Shown here piece by piece: positions 48,337 to 58,982 of a stretch of DNA of 64,000 nt. Position numbers and translations under genes: made by a program. The notes below the pieces were generated by a model, which was not told the DNA's origin, searched no databases, and saw only the letters and a program-made list of their open reading frames with translations. Position 1 is the first letter of the stretch; each line of letters opens with the position of its first letter. Source of the DNA: Collimonas sp. OK307 (GTDB taxonomy: Bacteria; Pseudomonadota; Gammaproteobacteria; Burkholderiales; Burkholderiaceae_D). The stretch spans positions 1-64,000 of the forward strand of contig NZ_FOQI01000007.1 of NCBI RefSeq assembly GCF_900113705.1. Reading direction: 5' to 3'.

Positions 48337-49157
48337 AAAGTCAATTGAATATCAGTTTCATCGGCGGCGGCAACATGGCAGCGGCCTTGATCGGCGGCTT
48401 GGCCGGCAAGGTTACTGACGGCGCCAACATCCATGTGATCGACCTGAACCCGGAAGCCTTGCAGAATCTGGCGCAACGGTTTGGCGTCAGCACGGCAACC
48501 GAAATCGATGCAGCGGTAAGCGCCAGCGAAGTGATCGTGCTGGCGGTCAAGCCTCAGCAAATGAAGGAAGTGGTGGCCAAATTGCGGCCGCACGTCACGA
48601 CGCAGCTGGTGTTGTCGATTGCGGCCGGGATTCGCGCCGTCGATCTGGCGCGTTGGCTCGGCGGCCACGATGCCATCGTGCGCTGCATGCCGAATACACC
48701 GGCGCTGATCGGCCAGGGAATTACCGGGATGGTCGCTACCGCCGGCGTATCGGACGGCCAACGCGAAACCGCCGATCTTATCTTGCGCGCGGTGGGAAGC
48801 ACGGTGTGGCTGGATGACGAGGCGAAGATCGACGCGGTAACCGCGGTATCGGGCAGCGGCCCGGCGTATGTATTTTATTTTATCGAAGCGATGCAGCAGG
48901 CGGCCCAGGAACTGGGTTTGACTGCGCAGCAGGGTATTGAACTGGCCAAGGCCACCTTTGTCGGCGCAGCGCAGCTTGCGGCGCAATCGTCAGAACCGGT
49001 GTCCTTATTGCGCGAGCGTGTCACTTCCAAGGGCGGCACCACTTATGCTGCGTTGACCAGCATGGAGATTGCTGACGTCAAAGGCGCAATCATCACCGCC
49101 ATTAAGGCAGCGGCAGCGCGTGGACAGGAATTGGGCGACGAGTTCGGCCGCGACTAA
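48333..49157 (+). CDS. proC: Pyrroline-5-carboxylate reductase
   Basis: A 274-residue enzyme reducing pyrroline-5-carboxylate to proline with NAD(P)H. The Rossmann motif is FIGGGNMAAALIGGL (residues 8-22). GCMPNTPALIGQGITG and the signature SLLRERVTSKGGTTYAAL near the end are seen. Translation is coupled to yggS (ATGA overlap). A REP-like half-site and a terminator follow. Confidence 0.96.
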   Translation: MKSQLNISFIGGGNMAAALIGGLAGKVTDGANIHVIDLNPEALQNLAQRFGVSTATEIDAAVSASEVIVLAVKPQQMKEVVAKLRPHVTTQLVLSIAAGIRAVDLARWLGGHDAIVRCMPNTPALIGQGITGMVATAGVSDGQRETADLILRAVGSTVWLDDEAKIDAVTAVSGSGPAYVFYFIEAMQQAAQELGLTAQQGIELAKATFVGAAQLAAQSSEPVSLLRERVTSKGGTTYAALTSMEIADVKGAIITAIKAAAARGQELGDEFGRD

Positions 49158-49159
49158 CT

Positions 49160-49171
49160 TGCCCACCCTAC
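49160..49171 (+). repeat. REP-like half-unit, copy 4 (after proC)
   Basis: TGCCCACCCTAC begins two bases after the proC stop and matches the right arm of the other three copies. The left arm is absent. Confidence 0.65.
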
Positions 49172-49213
49172 AAAAAACAGCGGCAATCGCATCGCGACTG
49201 CCGCTGTTTTTTT
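49172..49213. terminator. Terminator between proC and the DUF883 gene
   Basis: AAAAAACAGCGGCA (49172-49185) pairs with TGCCGCTGTTTTTTT (49199-49213). It is a strong bidirectional terminator between convergent genes. Confidence 0.9.
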
Positions 49214-49249
49214 GCCGCCGACAAGCCGGATTCCGGCTCGCGTCAGATT

Positions 49250-49573
49250 TTATTTGCTACGGCCAATCACCAGCCCAGCCAGCAAACCGATGGCGGCTGC
49301 CACGCTGACGGCTTTCCACGGATTGTCGCCGACATATTCATCGGTCACATGCGCCGCGTGCTTAGTGTGCGCCACCGCTTTTTTAGTGGCTTTCGGCAGC
49401 TCTGTTTTAGCAGTTTCCAGTGCCGCTTTCAATTTTTCACGCGCCGAATTGTATTTTTTTTCAGCATGATCATGGGTATCGTCGAGCAGGGTTTCTGCTT
49501 CCTTGATCACGGATTTGAGTTCGCCTGCCAGGTTGTCGCGCATCTCTTTTACGTTGTCGTTGGTAGTAGCCAT
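49250..49573 (-). CDS. DUF883 family (ElaB/YqjD-like) membrane-anchored protein
   Basis: A 107-residue protein with a long amphipathic helix (about 10-75, rich in E, K and A), then the typical VGDNPWKAVSVAAAIGLLAGLVIGRSK C-terminal membrane anchor. ElaB and YqjD of E. coli are inner-membrane proteins linked to stationary phase and ribosome binding, but the role here is unknown. The ribosome-binding site GAAGAGG precedes the ATG. Confidence 0.92.
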   Translation of the reverse strand: MATTNDNVKEMRDNLAGELKSVIKEAETLLDDTHDHAEKKYNSAREKLKAALETAKTELPKATKKAVAHTKHAAHVTDEYVGDNPWKAVSVAAAIGLLAGLVIGRSK

Positions 49574-49651
49574 GTTTGCCTCTTCAATGTGGATTGCGGG
49601 GAAAGATGTTGTCTAATATACCATCATAAGTTGCATCTTATTGTTATGCGG

Positions 49652-50506
49652 TTATCTTAATGCGTAGTCCAGAGCAATCCCGCCAAATACTGCCGCCCCC
49701 AGCCAGTTATTGTGGCGAAAGGCGGCAAAGCAGCCGGCGCGCTCGCGCGTGCGGATCAAACGGTAGTGGTAAACGGCGCAACCGGCCGCCAGCAGCATGC
49801 CGGCGCTAAACCAGCCGCGTAAGCCGAATTGCCAGCCTACAGCAAATACTAATCCCAAACTGAGCGCATAACAAAGCATGATTGCCAGCACATCGTAACG
49901 GCCGAAGGTAATCGCCGAAGTCCGGATGCCGATCTTGAGGTCGTCGTCGCGGTCGACCATGGCGTATTCGGTGTCGTAGGCGACGGCCCAGAATACGTTG
50001 GCGAGCAATAGCAGCCAGGCGGCCGCTGGCACCGTGCCTTGTGTGGCGGCGAATCCCATTGGTATACCGAAGCCGAAGGCGATGCCGAGATAGGCCTGTG
50101 GAATGGCGAAGAAACGCTTGAAGTAGGGATAGCTGCCGGCCACGATCACTGCGATCACGGACAATTCCTTGGTCAGCGTATTCAGCGGCAGGATCAACAA
50201 CAGCGACAGCAGCGTCAGTACCACGGCAACCATCACCGCTTCCCAGGCGGCGATTTTGCCGCTGGTTAGAGGACGGTCGGCGGTACGCTTGACGTGTTTG
50301 TCAAAATCCCTGTCGGCGAAATCGTTGATCGCGCACCCGGCTGAGCGCATCAATGCTGTGCCAAGGCAAAAAATAACGACCAGGGTCCAGGCCGGTTTGC
50401 CGTCGGCCGCCAGCCATAAGGCGGCCAGGGTCGGCCAAAGCAGTAGCAGGATGCCGATCGGTTTGTTGGCGCGGATCAGCAGGAAATAGAGTTTGAGACG
50501 ATTCAT
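49652..50506 (-). CDS. ubiA: 4-hydroxybenzoate polyprenyltransferase
   Basis: A 284-residue inner-membrane enzyme that attaches the polyprenyl tail to 4-hydroxybenzoate in ubiquinone synthesis. Both Asp-rich Mg-binding motifs are seen: [20 protein letters not shown] and [17 protein letters not shown]. Several hydrophobic helices follow. It is the last gene of recG-oxyR-ubiA on the minus strand. No chorismate lyase gene is near. Its prenyl substrate draws on the IspA/Dxs pathway. Confidence 0.95.
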   Translation of the reverse strand: MNRLKLYFLLIRANKPIGILLLLWPTLAALWLAADGKPAWTLVVIFCLGTALMRSAGCAINDFADRDFDKHVKRTADRPLTSGKIAAWEAVMVAVVLTLLSLLLILPLNTLTKELSVIAVIVAGSYPYFKRFFAIPQAYLGIAFGFGIPMGFAATQGTVPAAAWLLLLANVFWAVAYDTEYAMVDRDDDLKIGIRTSAITFGRYDVLAIMLCYALSLGLVFAVGWQFGLRGWFSAGMLLAAGCAVYHYRLIRTRERAGCFAAFRHNNWLGAAVFGGIALDYALR

Positions 50507-50652
50507 TGCAGTTTGTGCGATTGGCGTTGCCGTCAGGCGGCAGCGGGTAAGACATGAGCGGGAAAAGTCACAGGATCGGACACGGGATTGAAGAATGCCT
50601 TGGGCGGAAGCGTTGCTCGACCCAAGGCATCAGATGCTTACTTCTTCTTTGA

Positions 50653-51600
50653 TTAACCCTCGACAGCAAGTGCGTCATGCAGCAAGGTCACGCCTTTCAG
50701 GCCGCAATCCAGCACTGCCTTTTGCACCGCTTCGATGGCGGCATGGCGGGTGAAGCTTTTGCGCCAGACAATCACCACCCGGCGCGATGGCCCCGGCGCG
50801 GTAAACGGTACGTAGCGCAGCATGCCGTCCTTGGCGCCGATATCGGGCACCGAGGCTTGCGGCAGCACTGTAATGCCGATGCCGGACGCCACCATATGAC
50901 GGATTGTTTCCAGCGACGAACCTTCGAAGGTGCGCGCAATGCCATCGCCGGCAGTCGAAAAGCGCGACATTTCAGGACATACTTCCAGCACCTGGTCGCG
51001 GAAACAATGGCCATTGCCAAGCAACAGCATGGTTTCCGATTTGAGATCCTGGGCGCTGATACTGGCGCGGTCAGCCCAGGCATGATGCTTGGGTAACGCT
51101 ACCACGAACGGCTCGTCGTACAGAGGTTGCACCATGAGGCCATGTTCTGGAAACGGCAGGGCGATGATGGCGGCATCCAACTCACCTTGACGCAGCAGTT
51201 CCAGCAGGCGCACGGTGAAATTTTCCTGCAGTACCAGCGGCATTTGCGGCACTTGCTCGATCATGGTTTTCACCAGCGGCGGCAGCAGGTACGGGCCGAC
51301 GGTATAGATGATGCCCAGCCGCAGAGGGCCGGCCAGGGGATCTTTGTTCTGGTTGGCGATTTCGCGGATAGTGGCGGTTTGCTCCAGCACCCGTTCGGCC
51401 TGTGCCACGATCTGCGAACCCAGAGGCGTCACTGAAATTTCCGTGCCGCCCCGTTCGAAAATCACGACACCCAGTTCGTCTTCCAGTTTCTTGATCGCTA
51501 CTGAGAGAGTGGGTTGCGCCACGAAACATGCTTCTGCAGCATGGCCAAAATGCTTGACGCGGGCAACCGCGACGATATATTTGAGTTCGGTCAGTGTCAT
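50653..51600 (-). CDS. oxyR: Peroxide-sensing LysR regulator OxyR
   Basis: A 315-residue LysR activator that forms a disulfide under peroxide stress. The redox cysteines fall at C199 and C208 (GNGHCFRDQVLEVC), the same positions as in E. coli OxyR. The helix-turn-helix lies in the first 60 residues (AEACFVAQPTLSVAIKKLED). The open frame extends to 51696, but MTLTELKYIV at 51600 is the family start. It follows recG, as in Burkholderia, where the two are co-transcribed. dps and gpx in this window are plausible targets. Confidence 0.95.
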   Translation of the reverse strand: MTLTELKYIVAVARVKHFGHAAEACFVAQPTLSVAIKKLEDELGVVIFERGGTEISVTPLGSQIVAQAERVLEQTATIREIANQNKDPLAGPLRLGIIYTVGPYLLPPLVKTMIEQVPQMPLVLQENFTVRLLELLRQGELDAAIIALPFPEHGLMVQPLYDEPFVVALPKHHAWADRASISAQDLKSETMLLLGNGHCFRDQVLEVCPEMSRFSTAGDGIARTFEGSSLETIRHMVASGIGITVLPQASVPDIGAKDGMLRYVPFTAPGPSRRVVIVWRKSFTRHAAIEAVQKAVLDCGLKGVTLLHDALAVEG

Positions 51601-51692
51601 GTTGTTATCTTCGCATATTTTTTGATGGAGATTGTATCTCCATGTTTCAGTAGCATTTTTACATGCTCGGCACCGTTTGCTGCCAGTACTGG

Positions 51693-53816
51693 TCAAACTT
51701 TCAAAAAATCTTCCCGCCCGCCCAGCCAGCGCGCCAGATGGGCGCTGACAGTGGCCTGCTTGGCCGGTGTCGGATCTTGCAGCAGCGTCTGCGCCAGATC
51801 ACGGGCACGGTCAACCAGCCACTGGTCGGTGGTCAGGTCGGCGAAGCGCAACATGGCCTGGCCAGACTGGCGCGCTCCCAGGAATTCACCGGGGCCGCGG
51901 ATTTCCAGGTCGCGCCGGGCTATTTCAAAGCCATCCGTGGTCTCGCGCATGGTCATCAGGCGCTGCTTGGCGATATGACCGAGCGGGCTTTGGTATAACA
52001 GCAAGCATACGCTGGCTGCAGAACCGCGTCCAACCCGCCCGCGTAGCTGATGCAGTTGCGATAATCCGAAGCGTTCCGCATGCTCGATCACCATCAGCGA
52101 AGCGTTGGGAACGTCGACTCCGACTTCAATCACGGTGGTGGCCACCAGCACATGGCAGGCGCCAGCGCTGAAGGCATCCATCACTTCCTGTTTCTCGGCT
52201 TGCTTGAGGCGGCCGTGGACCAGGCCGATCCGCAAGTCGGACAGGGCTTCCACCAGCATCGCATAGGTCTCGGTCGCGGTTTGCAGCTGCAAGGCTTCCG
52301 ATTCTTCGATTAGCGGACAGACCCAGTAAGCCTGCCTGCCGTCCTGCACCGCCGCATGCACCCTTTCGATCACTTCGTCGCGCCGCATCTGGTTGACCGC
52401 GCGGGTGACGATCGGGGTGCGGCCGGGCGGCAGTTCGTCGATCACCGAGATTTCCAGGTCGGCGTAATAAGTCATCGCCAAGGTCCGCGGGATAGGCGTG
52501 GCGCTCATCATCAATTGATGTGGTACGACTGCAACCGCGCTTTTTTCGGCGGCCTCGTTGCCGCCATTCTCGGAGGTGGTTTTATTGCGTAGCGCCAGTC
52601 GCTGGCCAACGCCAAAACGATGCTGTTCGTCGACGATCACCAGGCCAAGCCTGGCAAATTGTACGCTGTCCTGGATCAAGGCATGGGTGCCGATCACCAG
52701 TTGTGCTTCGCCTGATTCGATCATGGCCAGGGACGCCAGCTTTTCTTTCTTTTTCAGGCTGCCGGTGAGCCACGCCACGCGCACGCCAAGCGGCTCCATC
52801 CAGGCCGCAATCTTGCGGAAATGCTGGTCTGCAAGGATTTCAGTCGGGGCCATCAACACGGCTTGATAACCGCTGTCGATGGCTTGCGCAGCGGCCAGCG
52901 CGGCAACCACGGTTTTGCCACTGCCGACATCGCCCTGTAGCAAGCGCTGCATGGGAAATGAAGCGCGCAGGTCGACACTGATTTCGGCCACGACCCGTTG
53001 TTGCGCCTTGGTCAGGCTGAACGGCAGCGTGGCTAGAAACGCTGCCGACAATTGTCCGACCACCGGCAACGCACGGGCATTCTTGGCGCGGCGTGCAACC
53101 TGGGCCCGTTTCAATGACAGCTGCTGGGCCAGCAACTCGTCGAATTTCATGCGTACCCAGGCCGGATGGGAACGATCCTCCAGCGCATGCTCGTCGACTT
53201 CCGGCGGCGGGTTGTGCAGCAGGCGCACTGCCGTTTCGAAGGGCATCAATTGCTGGGCTGCCAGTTGTGCCGGAGATAAGGTGTCGCGCCATTCGATGTG
53301 CTGCATGGCATCGGCGATGGCTTTGCGCAGGAAAACCTGCGACAAACCTTCACCGGCAGGGTAGACCGGGGTCAGGACGTCCGGCAGCGGAGCGCCTTCC
53401 AGCACCACTTTATAATTGGGATGGACCACCTCGGCGCCGAAAAAGCCGTGGCGGATCTCGCCGCGTGCGCGGACCCGAGTGCCAACTGCCAGCTGTTTGG
53501 TCTGGCTACCGTAAAAATTCAGGAAACGCATCACCAGTTGGCCGCTGTCGTCGGCAATGGTGACGATCAGTTGCCGCCGCGGCCGGTACTGGATATCGCA
53601 GGCTGTGACGACGCCTTCAACTTGCGCTACGCTAGTGCCCATCATGCCGGCTTGCTGGATCGCGATAATCTCGGTTTCGTCCTCATAGCGCAGCGGCAGG
53701 TGCAAAACCAGGTCCATGTCCGTGCGCAGCCCCAGCTTTTCCAGCTTGCTGGCACGCGTATTGGCGACCGGTGCAGAAGGGGCGGGTGTGGCAGGTTTTC
53801 GCTTCGGAGCGGGCAT
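51693..53816 (-). CDS. recG: ATP-dependent DNA helicase RecG
   Basis: A 707-residue superfamily 2 branch-migration helicase that rescues stalled forks. The wedge domain (OB fold) lies around residues 50-150. Walker A is GDVGSGKT, motif II is DEQHRFG, and motif III is MSATPIPRTLAM. The C-terminal half has QLRGRVGRG (motif VI). The protein starts with a Pro/Ala-rich tail (MPAPKRKPATPAPSAP). Divergent from queA, with oxyR downstream. Confidence 0.95.
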   Translation of the reverse strand: MPAPKRKPATPAPSAPVANTRASKLEKLGLRTDMDLVLHLPLRYEDETEIIAIQQAGMMGTSVAQVEGVVTACDIQYRPRRQLIVTIADDSGQLVMRFLNFYGSQTKQLAVGTRVRARGEIRHGFFGAEVVHPNYKVVLEGAPLPDVLTPVYPAGEGLSQVFLRKAIADAMQHIEWRDTLSPAQLAAQQLMPFETAVRLLHNPPPEVDEHALEDRSHPAWVRMKFDELLAQQLSLKRAQVARRAKNARALPVVGQLSAAFLATLPFSLTKAQQRVVAEISVDLRASFPMQRLLQGDVGSGKTVVAALAAAQAIDSGYQAVLMAPTEILADQHFRKIAAWMEPLGVRVAWLTGSLKKKEKLASLAMIESGEAQLVIGTHALIQDSVQFARLGLVIVDEQHRFGVGQRLALRNKTTSENGGNEAAEKSAVAVVPHQLMMSATPIPRTLAMTYYADLEISVIDELPPGRTPIVTRAVNQMRRDEVIERVHAAVQDGRQAYWVCPLIEESEALQLQTATETYAMLVEALSDLRIGLVHGRLKQAEKQEVMDAFSAGACHVLVATTVIEVGVDVPNASLMVIEHAERFGLSQLHQLRGRVGRGSAASVCLLLYQSPLGHIAKQRLMTMRETTDGFEIARRDLEIRGPGEFLGARQSGQAMLRFADLTTDQWLVDRARDLAQTLLQDPTPAKQATVSAHLARWLGGREDFLKV

Positions 53817-54012
53817 ATCGGACTGTTATTGGGTGGCAGGGAGCTACAGGGCGTAAAATAGCGGGTTTGCTTATGCAAAGGTAGCAAACCAGGCATCAAG
53901 TTGCTGCATCCCTGTCTAGGGTGGATTTCAGCGTTTGCCATTGTAAAGCCTATAGCCGTATTGGCAACCGGGTGTGAGCCGCCCCGACTGTTATTTCATT
54001 ATTTATCCGAAC

Positions 54013-55032
54013 ATGCATTCTCTTTCCGATTACGATTTCGACCTGCCGCCAGAACTGATCGCGCAAACGCCGCTATCCGAGCGCAGTGCCTCGCGCCTGC
54101 TGCATATAGACGGCGAACAATTCATTGACCGTCAGTTTGCCGACATTGTCGATCTCCTGAATCCAGGCGATCTGCTGGTGTTTAACGATACCCGGGTGCT
54201 CAAGGCGCGCTTCTTCGGCGTCAAGGAAACCGGCGGCAAGGTTGAAGTACTGGTCGAGCGCGTAGTCGATAACCGTACCGTGCATGCCCAGGTGCGCGCC
54301 TCGAAATCCCCGTCGGCCGGCACCAGGATCTGCCTGGCCGAGGCGTTTGAGGTGGTCGTGGGTGAGCGCGTCGGCGAATTTTATACGTTAGTGTTCCCGG
54401 CCGATGTATTCGAACTGATCGAGACCCATGGCCGTTTGCCTCTGCCGCCATATATCGAGCACGATGCCGATGCTTTCGACGAAACCCGTTATCAAACAGT
54501 CTATGCCAAGCATGCCGGCGCCGTGGCTGCGCCCACTGCCGGCCTGCATTTCGACCAGGCTTTGCTGGAACGCCTGCAGCAAAAGGGCATCGGGTTTGCT
54601 TATGTCACGCTGCATGTCGGCGCTGGCACTTTCCAGCCGGTGCGCAGCGAGAATCTGGCCGAACACAAGATGCATAGCGAGTGGTATACGATCACTGAAG
54701 CTACGGTTGATGCCGTGCGGGCGACCAGGGCTGCCGGCGGCAAAGTGGTCGCGGTAGGAACTACCAGCTTGCGCGCGCTGGAGTCAGCCTCGCAATCCGG
54801 TGCTTTGCAGGCCGGCAGTGCGGATACCGCATTGTTCATCACGCCCGGCTATACCTTTAAGACGGTTGACCGCCTGATCACCAATTTTCATTTGCCGAAA
54901 TCGACCTTGCTGATGCTGGTATCCGCCTTTGCCGGTTACGACTGCATCCGCTCTGCTTACGCCCATGCCATTGCACAGCGCTATCGCTTCTTCAGTTACG
55001 GCGACGCGATGCTGCTTACTAATAACGTTTGA
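54013..55032 (+). CDS. queA: S-adenosylmethionine:tRNA ribosyltransferase-isomerase QueA
   Basis: A 339-residue enzyme that transfers the ribosyl part of SAM to preQ1-modified tRNA, giving epoxyqueuosine. Start at [34 protein letters not shown], the [15 protein letters not shown] segment and [19 protein letters not shown] are family motifs. The frame is open to 53974, but ATG 54013 is standard. It is followed by tgt 28 bp later, so both late queuosine steps are coded together. Confidence 0.96.
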   Translation: MHSLSDYDFDLPPELIAQTPLSERSASRLLHIDGEQFIDRQFADIVDLLNPGDLLVFNDTRVLKARFFGVKETGGKVEVLVERVVDNRTVHAQVRASKSPSAGTRICLAEAFEVVVGERVGEFYTLVFPADVFELIETHGRLPLPPYIEHDADAFDETRYQTVYAKHAGAVAAPTAGLHFDQALLERLQQKGIGFAYVTLHVGAGTFQPVRSENLAEHKMHSEWYTITEATVDAVRATRAAGGKVVAVGTTSLRALESASQSGALQAGSADTALFITPGYTFKTVDRLITNFHLPKSTLLMLVSAFAGYDCIRSAYAHAIAQRYRFFSYGDAMLLTNNV

Positions 55033-55045
55033 TCCTGATTATTGA

Positions 55046-56188
<1,143 letters not shown>

Positions 56189-56448
56189 GGTTGCCAGTGA
56201 GGGGCGCAGGTGGAAGTGCTAATAAGTAAATTGTTGGTAAAACATCTTAAAAATATCTATTTTTGCAACTATTTTTAGGTAAAAGAGTCTATGACAGCTG
56301 GTTCCAGCTGCCTCGGGATAGTGCGCCGCGGCAGGCTGAGCTGATTTTCCCGGCAATAAATGGCAACGGGCGACATACCGGGCGGTTGTACGCCGCTACC
56401 CAATGCTAGAATGCTGGGCTATTTTCAAACTACTACTTGGAGCAACTC
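56189..56448 (+). other. tgt-yajC spacer with candidate promoter
   Basis: A 260-bp gap with an AT-rich first half (runs of TTTTT and AAAAA around 56247-56280). Near the end, TTGTAC (56387-56392) and TAGAAT (56408-56413) are 15 bp apart and could form a promoter for yajC-secDF, with a slightly short spacing. No gene is seen. Confidence 0.45.
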
Positions 56449-56802
56449 GTGTTCATTATTTCCAATGCATATGCGCAAGCTGCACCTGCAGCTACCGCTG
56501 CCACCGGCCCACTGGGCCTGAGCGGCAACCTGACCAGCTTCTTGCCGATCATCCTGATGTTCGTAGTGTTGTACTTCTTGATGATTCGCCCGCAAATGAA
56601 GCGTCAGAAGGAGCAAAAAGCCATGATGGAAGCACTCGGCAAGGGCGATGAAGTCGTCACGGCCGGCGGCATGCTGGGCAAGATCACTAAAGTTGCCGAC
56701 GGCTACATCACCCTGGAAATCGCCAGCGGTACTGAAGTTGTAGTGCAAAAGGGTTCGGTCACCACCTTGCTGCCAAAGGGCACAATCAAGACGGCACTGT
56801 AA
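56449..56802 (+). CDS. yajC: Preprotein translocase subunit YajC
   Basis: A 117-residue single-pass inner-membrane protein in the SecDF-YajC complex. The membrane span ITLMFVVLYFLMIRP-like segment (about residues 28-45) is followed by the basic QMKRQKEQK motif and the GDEVVTAGGMLGKITKV beta domain. The likely start is GTG 56449 (MFIISNAYAQ), ten bases after TTGGAGC. The open frame from TTG 56437 would put the start inside the ribosome-binding site. Confidence 0.93.
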   Translation: MFIISNAYAQAAPAATAATGPLGLSGNLTSFLPIILMFVVLYFLMIRPQMKRQKEQKAMMEALGKGDEVVTAGGMLGKITKVADGYITLEIASGTEVVVQKGSVTTLLPKGTIKTAL

Positions 56803-56824
56803 AATTTGCCCTGATTGATGGAAT

Positions 56825-56848
56825 GAGAGCATCCGGATGGGTGCTCTC
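56825..56848 (+). other. Hairpin in the yajC-secD spacer
   Basis: GAGAGCATCC (56825-56834) pairs with GGGTGCTCTC (56839-56848) with one G-T pair and a four-base loop. No T-run follows, so it is more likely an RNA-stability or partial attenuation element than a full terminator. Confidence 0.5.
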
Positions 56849-56978
56849 GTTACTTGTCAGGTATGTTGTCAAATACAGAAAAGAGCCCCGCAGCGAAATC
56901 CGCTCAGGGCATCGGCAGCCTCACACACAAGCAAGAGACTCATCTGATCTTGAGACTCGCACAGAACGCTGAATCACT

Positions 56979-58844
56979 ATGAATCGCTATCCTCTCTGGA
57001 AATATATTCTGATCGTCATCGCGCTGCTGTTTGGCGTGCTGTACACCATACCGAATCTCTTTGGCGAATCGCCTGCGGTACAGGTGAGCAGCGGCAAATC
57101 GACCTTGAAGGTCGACAGCTCGCTGGCTGACCAGGTTTCGCAGGTGCTGCAACAAGGTAATCTGGCGACGGACAGTGTCACTTTCGAGACCGCCGGCGCC
57201 CAAGGCACGGTGCGCGCCCGTTTCCACGATACCGATACCCAGTTCAAGGCCAAGGCTTTGCTGGAGCAAAACCTGAATACCGACCCGACCGATCCGGTCT
57301 ACGTGGTCGCCTTCAACCTGGTGCCGAATACGCCGCACTGGCTGCAAGCCATCCACGCATTCCCGATGTATCTGGGCCTCGATTTGCGCGGCGGCGTGCA
57401 CTTCCTGATGCAGGTCGATACCAAGGCGGTCATCAACAAGCGCTTGCAGGGTTTGCAAGCCAGCGCCCGTAGTGAATTGCGCGACAAGGATATTCGCTAC
57501 AGCGGCATCAACCGCAATGGCGACGCCATCGAAATCAGTTTCCGCGACCAGGCTATCTTGGAAAAGGCGCGCAACATATTGGTGCCGCAACTGTCTGAAA
57601 TGCTGATCCAGGTGGCGCCGGCGGTTGCCGGCTCCGACCCGATGCTGACCGCATCGCTGAAGCCGGAAGCGCTCAAGCAGATTGTCGATAACGGCGTCAC
57701 CCAAAACATCACGACCTTGTCGAAACGGGTTAATGAACTGGGCGTGAGCGAGCCGATCATCCAGCGCCAGGGTGCTGACCGCATCGTAGTGCAAATGCCA
57801 GGCGTGCAAGACGTTTCGCGCGCCAAGGACATTATCGGCCGTACCGCCACGCTGGAAGTACGCATGGTGGATGAGTCGGTGACTCGCGGTACGGAAGCTA
57901 CCGCTGCCGTACCTTTCGGCTCCGAACTGTTCAAGGTCGGCAAGAATGCGCCGGTGGTGCTGTACAAGGATCCTGTACTGACTGGCGACTATATCTCCAG
58001 CGCTGCAGTCAGCTTCGACCAGAACCAGCAACCGGCAGTCAGCATCGACCTTAATGGCGACGGCGGCCGCAAGATGCGAGACGCTACCCGAGGCAAGGTT
58101 GGCAAGGCGATGGCGATCGTGCTGTTTGAAAAAGGCAAGGGCGAAGTCCTGACCGTGGCGACGATTCAAAGCGAATTGGGTTCGCGCTTCCAGATCACCG
58201 GCATGGGTTCGCCGGAAGCGGCGGCCGACCTGGCGCTGCTGTTGCGCGCCGGCTCGCTGGCAGCACCGATGACGATCATCGAAGAACGCACCATCGGCCC
58301 GCAACTGGGCGCCGAGAACATCAAGAAGGGTTTTGATTCGACCATGTACGGCTTCGCCGTCATCGCCGTTTTCATGATCATCTACTACATGTTGTTCGGT
58401 CTGTTCAGCGTACTCGCCCTGTCGGTCAACCTGTTGCTGCTGATTGCGGTGCTGTCGACTTTGCAGGCAACGCTGACCTTGCCGGGTATCGCCGCGATTG
58501 CGCTGACCCTCGGTATTGCGATCGACGCCAACGTGCTGGTGAATGAACGTATCCGCGAAGAACTGCGCAACGGCAATTCACCGCAGGCAGCGATTTCCAT
58601 CGGTTTCGACCGCGCCTGGGCCACCATTCTCGACTCGAACGTGACGACATTGATTGCCGGCCTGGCGCTGTTGATTTTCGGTTCCGGTGCGATCCGCGGT
58701 TTTGCAGTAGTGCATTGCCTCGGTATCCTGACTTCGATTTTCTCAGCGGTCTTCGTTTCGCGTGGTTTCGCCAATCTTTGGTACGGCCGCAAGAAGAAAC
58801 TGACTAGCTTGTCGATTGGCCAGATCTGGAAGCCGAACGCTTGA
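56979..58844 (+). CDS. secD: Protein translocase subunit SecD
   Basis: A 621-residue inner-membrane protein that uses the proton gradient to pull exported proteins through SecYEG. It starts with a membrane helix (WKYILIVIALLFGVLYTIP), followed by a large periplasmic part with the GLDLRGGVHFLMQVD motif. Five more membrane helices close it (residues about 450-605, with LGIAIDANVLVNERIREEL in the core). secF follows after 138 bp, so the two are separate genes here. Confidence 0.97.
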   Translation: MNRYPLWKYILIVIALLFGVLYTIPNLFGESPAVQVSSGKSTLKVDSSLADQVSQVLQQGNLATDSVTFETAGAQGTVRARFHDTDTQFKAKALLEQNLNTDPTDPVYVVAFNLVPNTPHWLQAIHAFPMYLGLDLRGGVHFLMQVDTKAVINKRLQGLQASARSELRDKDIRYSGINRNGDAIEISFRDQAILEKARNILVPQLSEMLIQVAPAVAGSDPMLTASLKPEALKQIVDNGVTQNITTLSKRVNELGVSEPIIQRQGADRIVVQMPGVQDVSRAKDIIGRTATLEVRMVDESVTRGTEATAAVPFGSELFKVGKNAPVVLYKDPVLTGDYISSAAVSFDQNQQPAVSIDLNGDGGRKMRDATRGKVGKAMAIVLFEKGKGEVLTVATIQSELGSRFQITGMGSPEAAADLALLLRAGSLAAPMTIIEERTIGPQLGAENIKKGFDSTMYGFAVIAVFMIIYYMLFGLFSVLALSVNLLLLIAVLSTLQATLTLPGIAAIALTLGIAIDANVLVNERIREELRNGNSPQAAISIGFDRAWATILDSNVTTLIAGLALLIFGSGAIRGFAVVHCLGILTSIFSAVFVSRGFANLWYGRKKKLTSLSIGQIWKPNA

Positions 58845-58982
58845 TTGATTTGCAACTAAGCTGCTGCAACTAAGCCGCAGCCAAGCTGCAAGCGGATATT
58901 GAATAACGTTGTGGCCGCATTGGCATCCATGGATGCGCGGCCACACAGGTAAGAACCAATGGTGTGAACCAAAAGGAATGTG
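58845..58982 (+). other. secD-secF spacer with short repeats
   Basis: A 138-bp gap, long for secDF. The word TGCAACTAAGC-YGC occurs twice (around 58852 and 58864), then GCAGCCAAGCTGCA follows as a short palindrome. No promoter is clear. The secF ribosome-binding site AAAGGA is at its end. Confidence 0.4.

Noticed and set aside
56940-58304. 454-codon minus-strand frame across secD
   Set aside because: Antisense shadow of secD, with composition typical of reverse translation (rich in H, R and Q).
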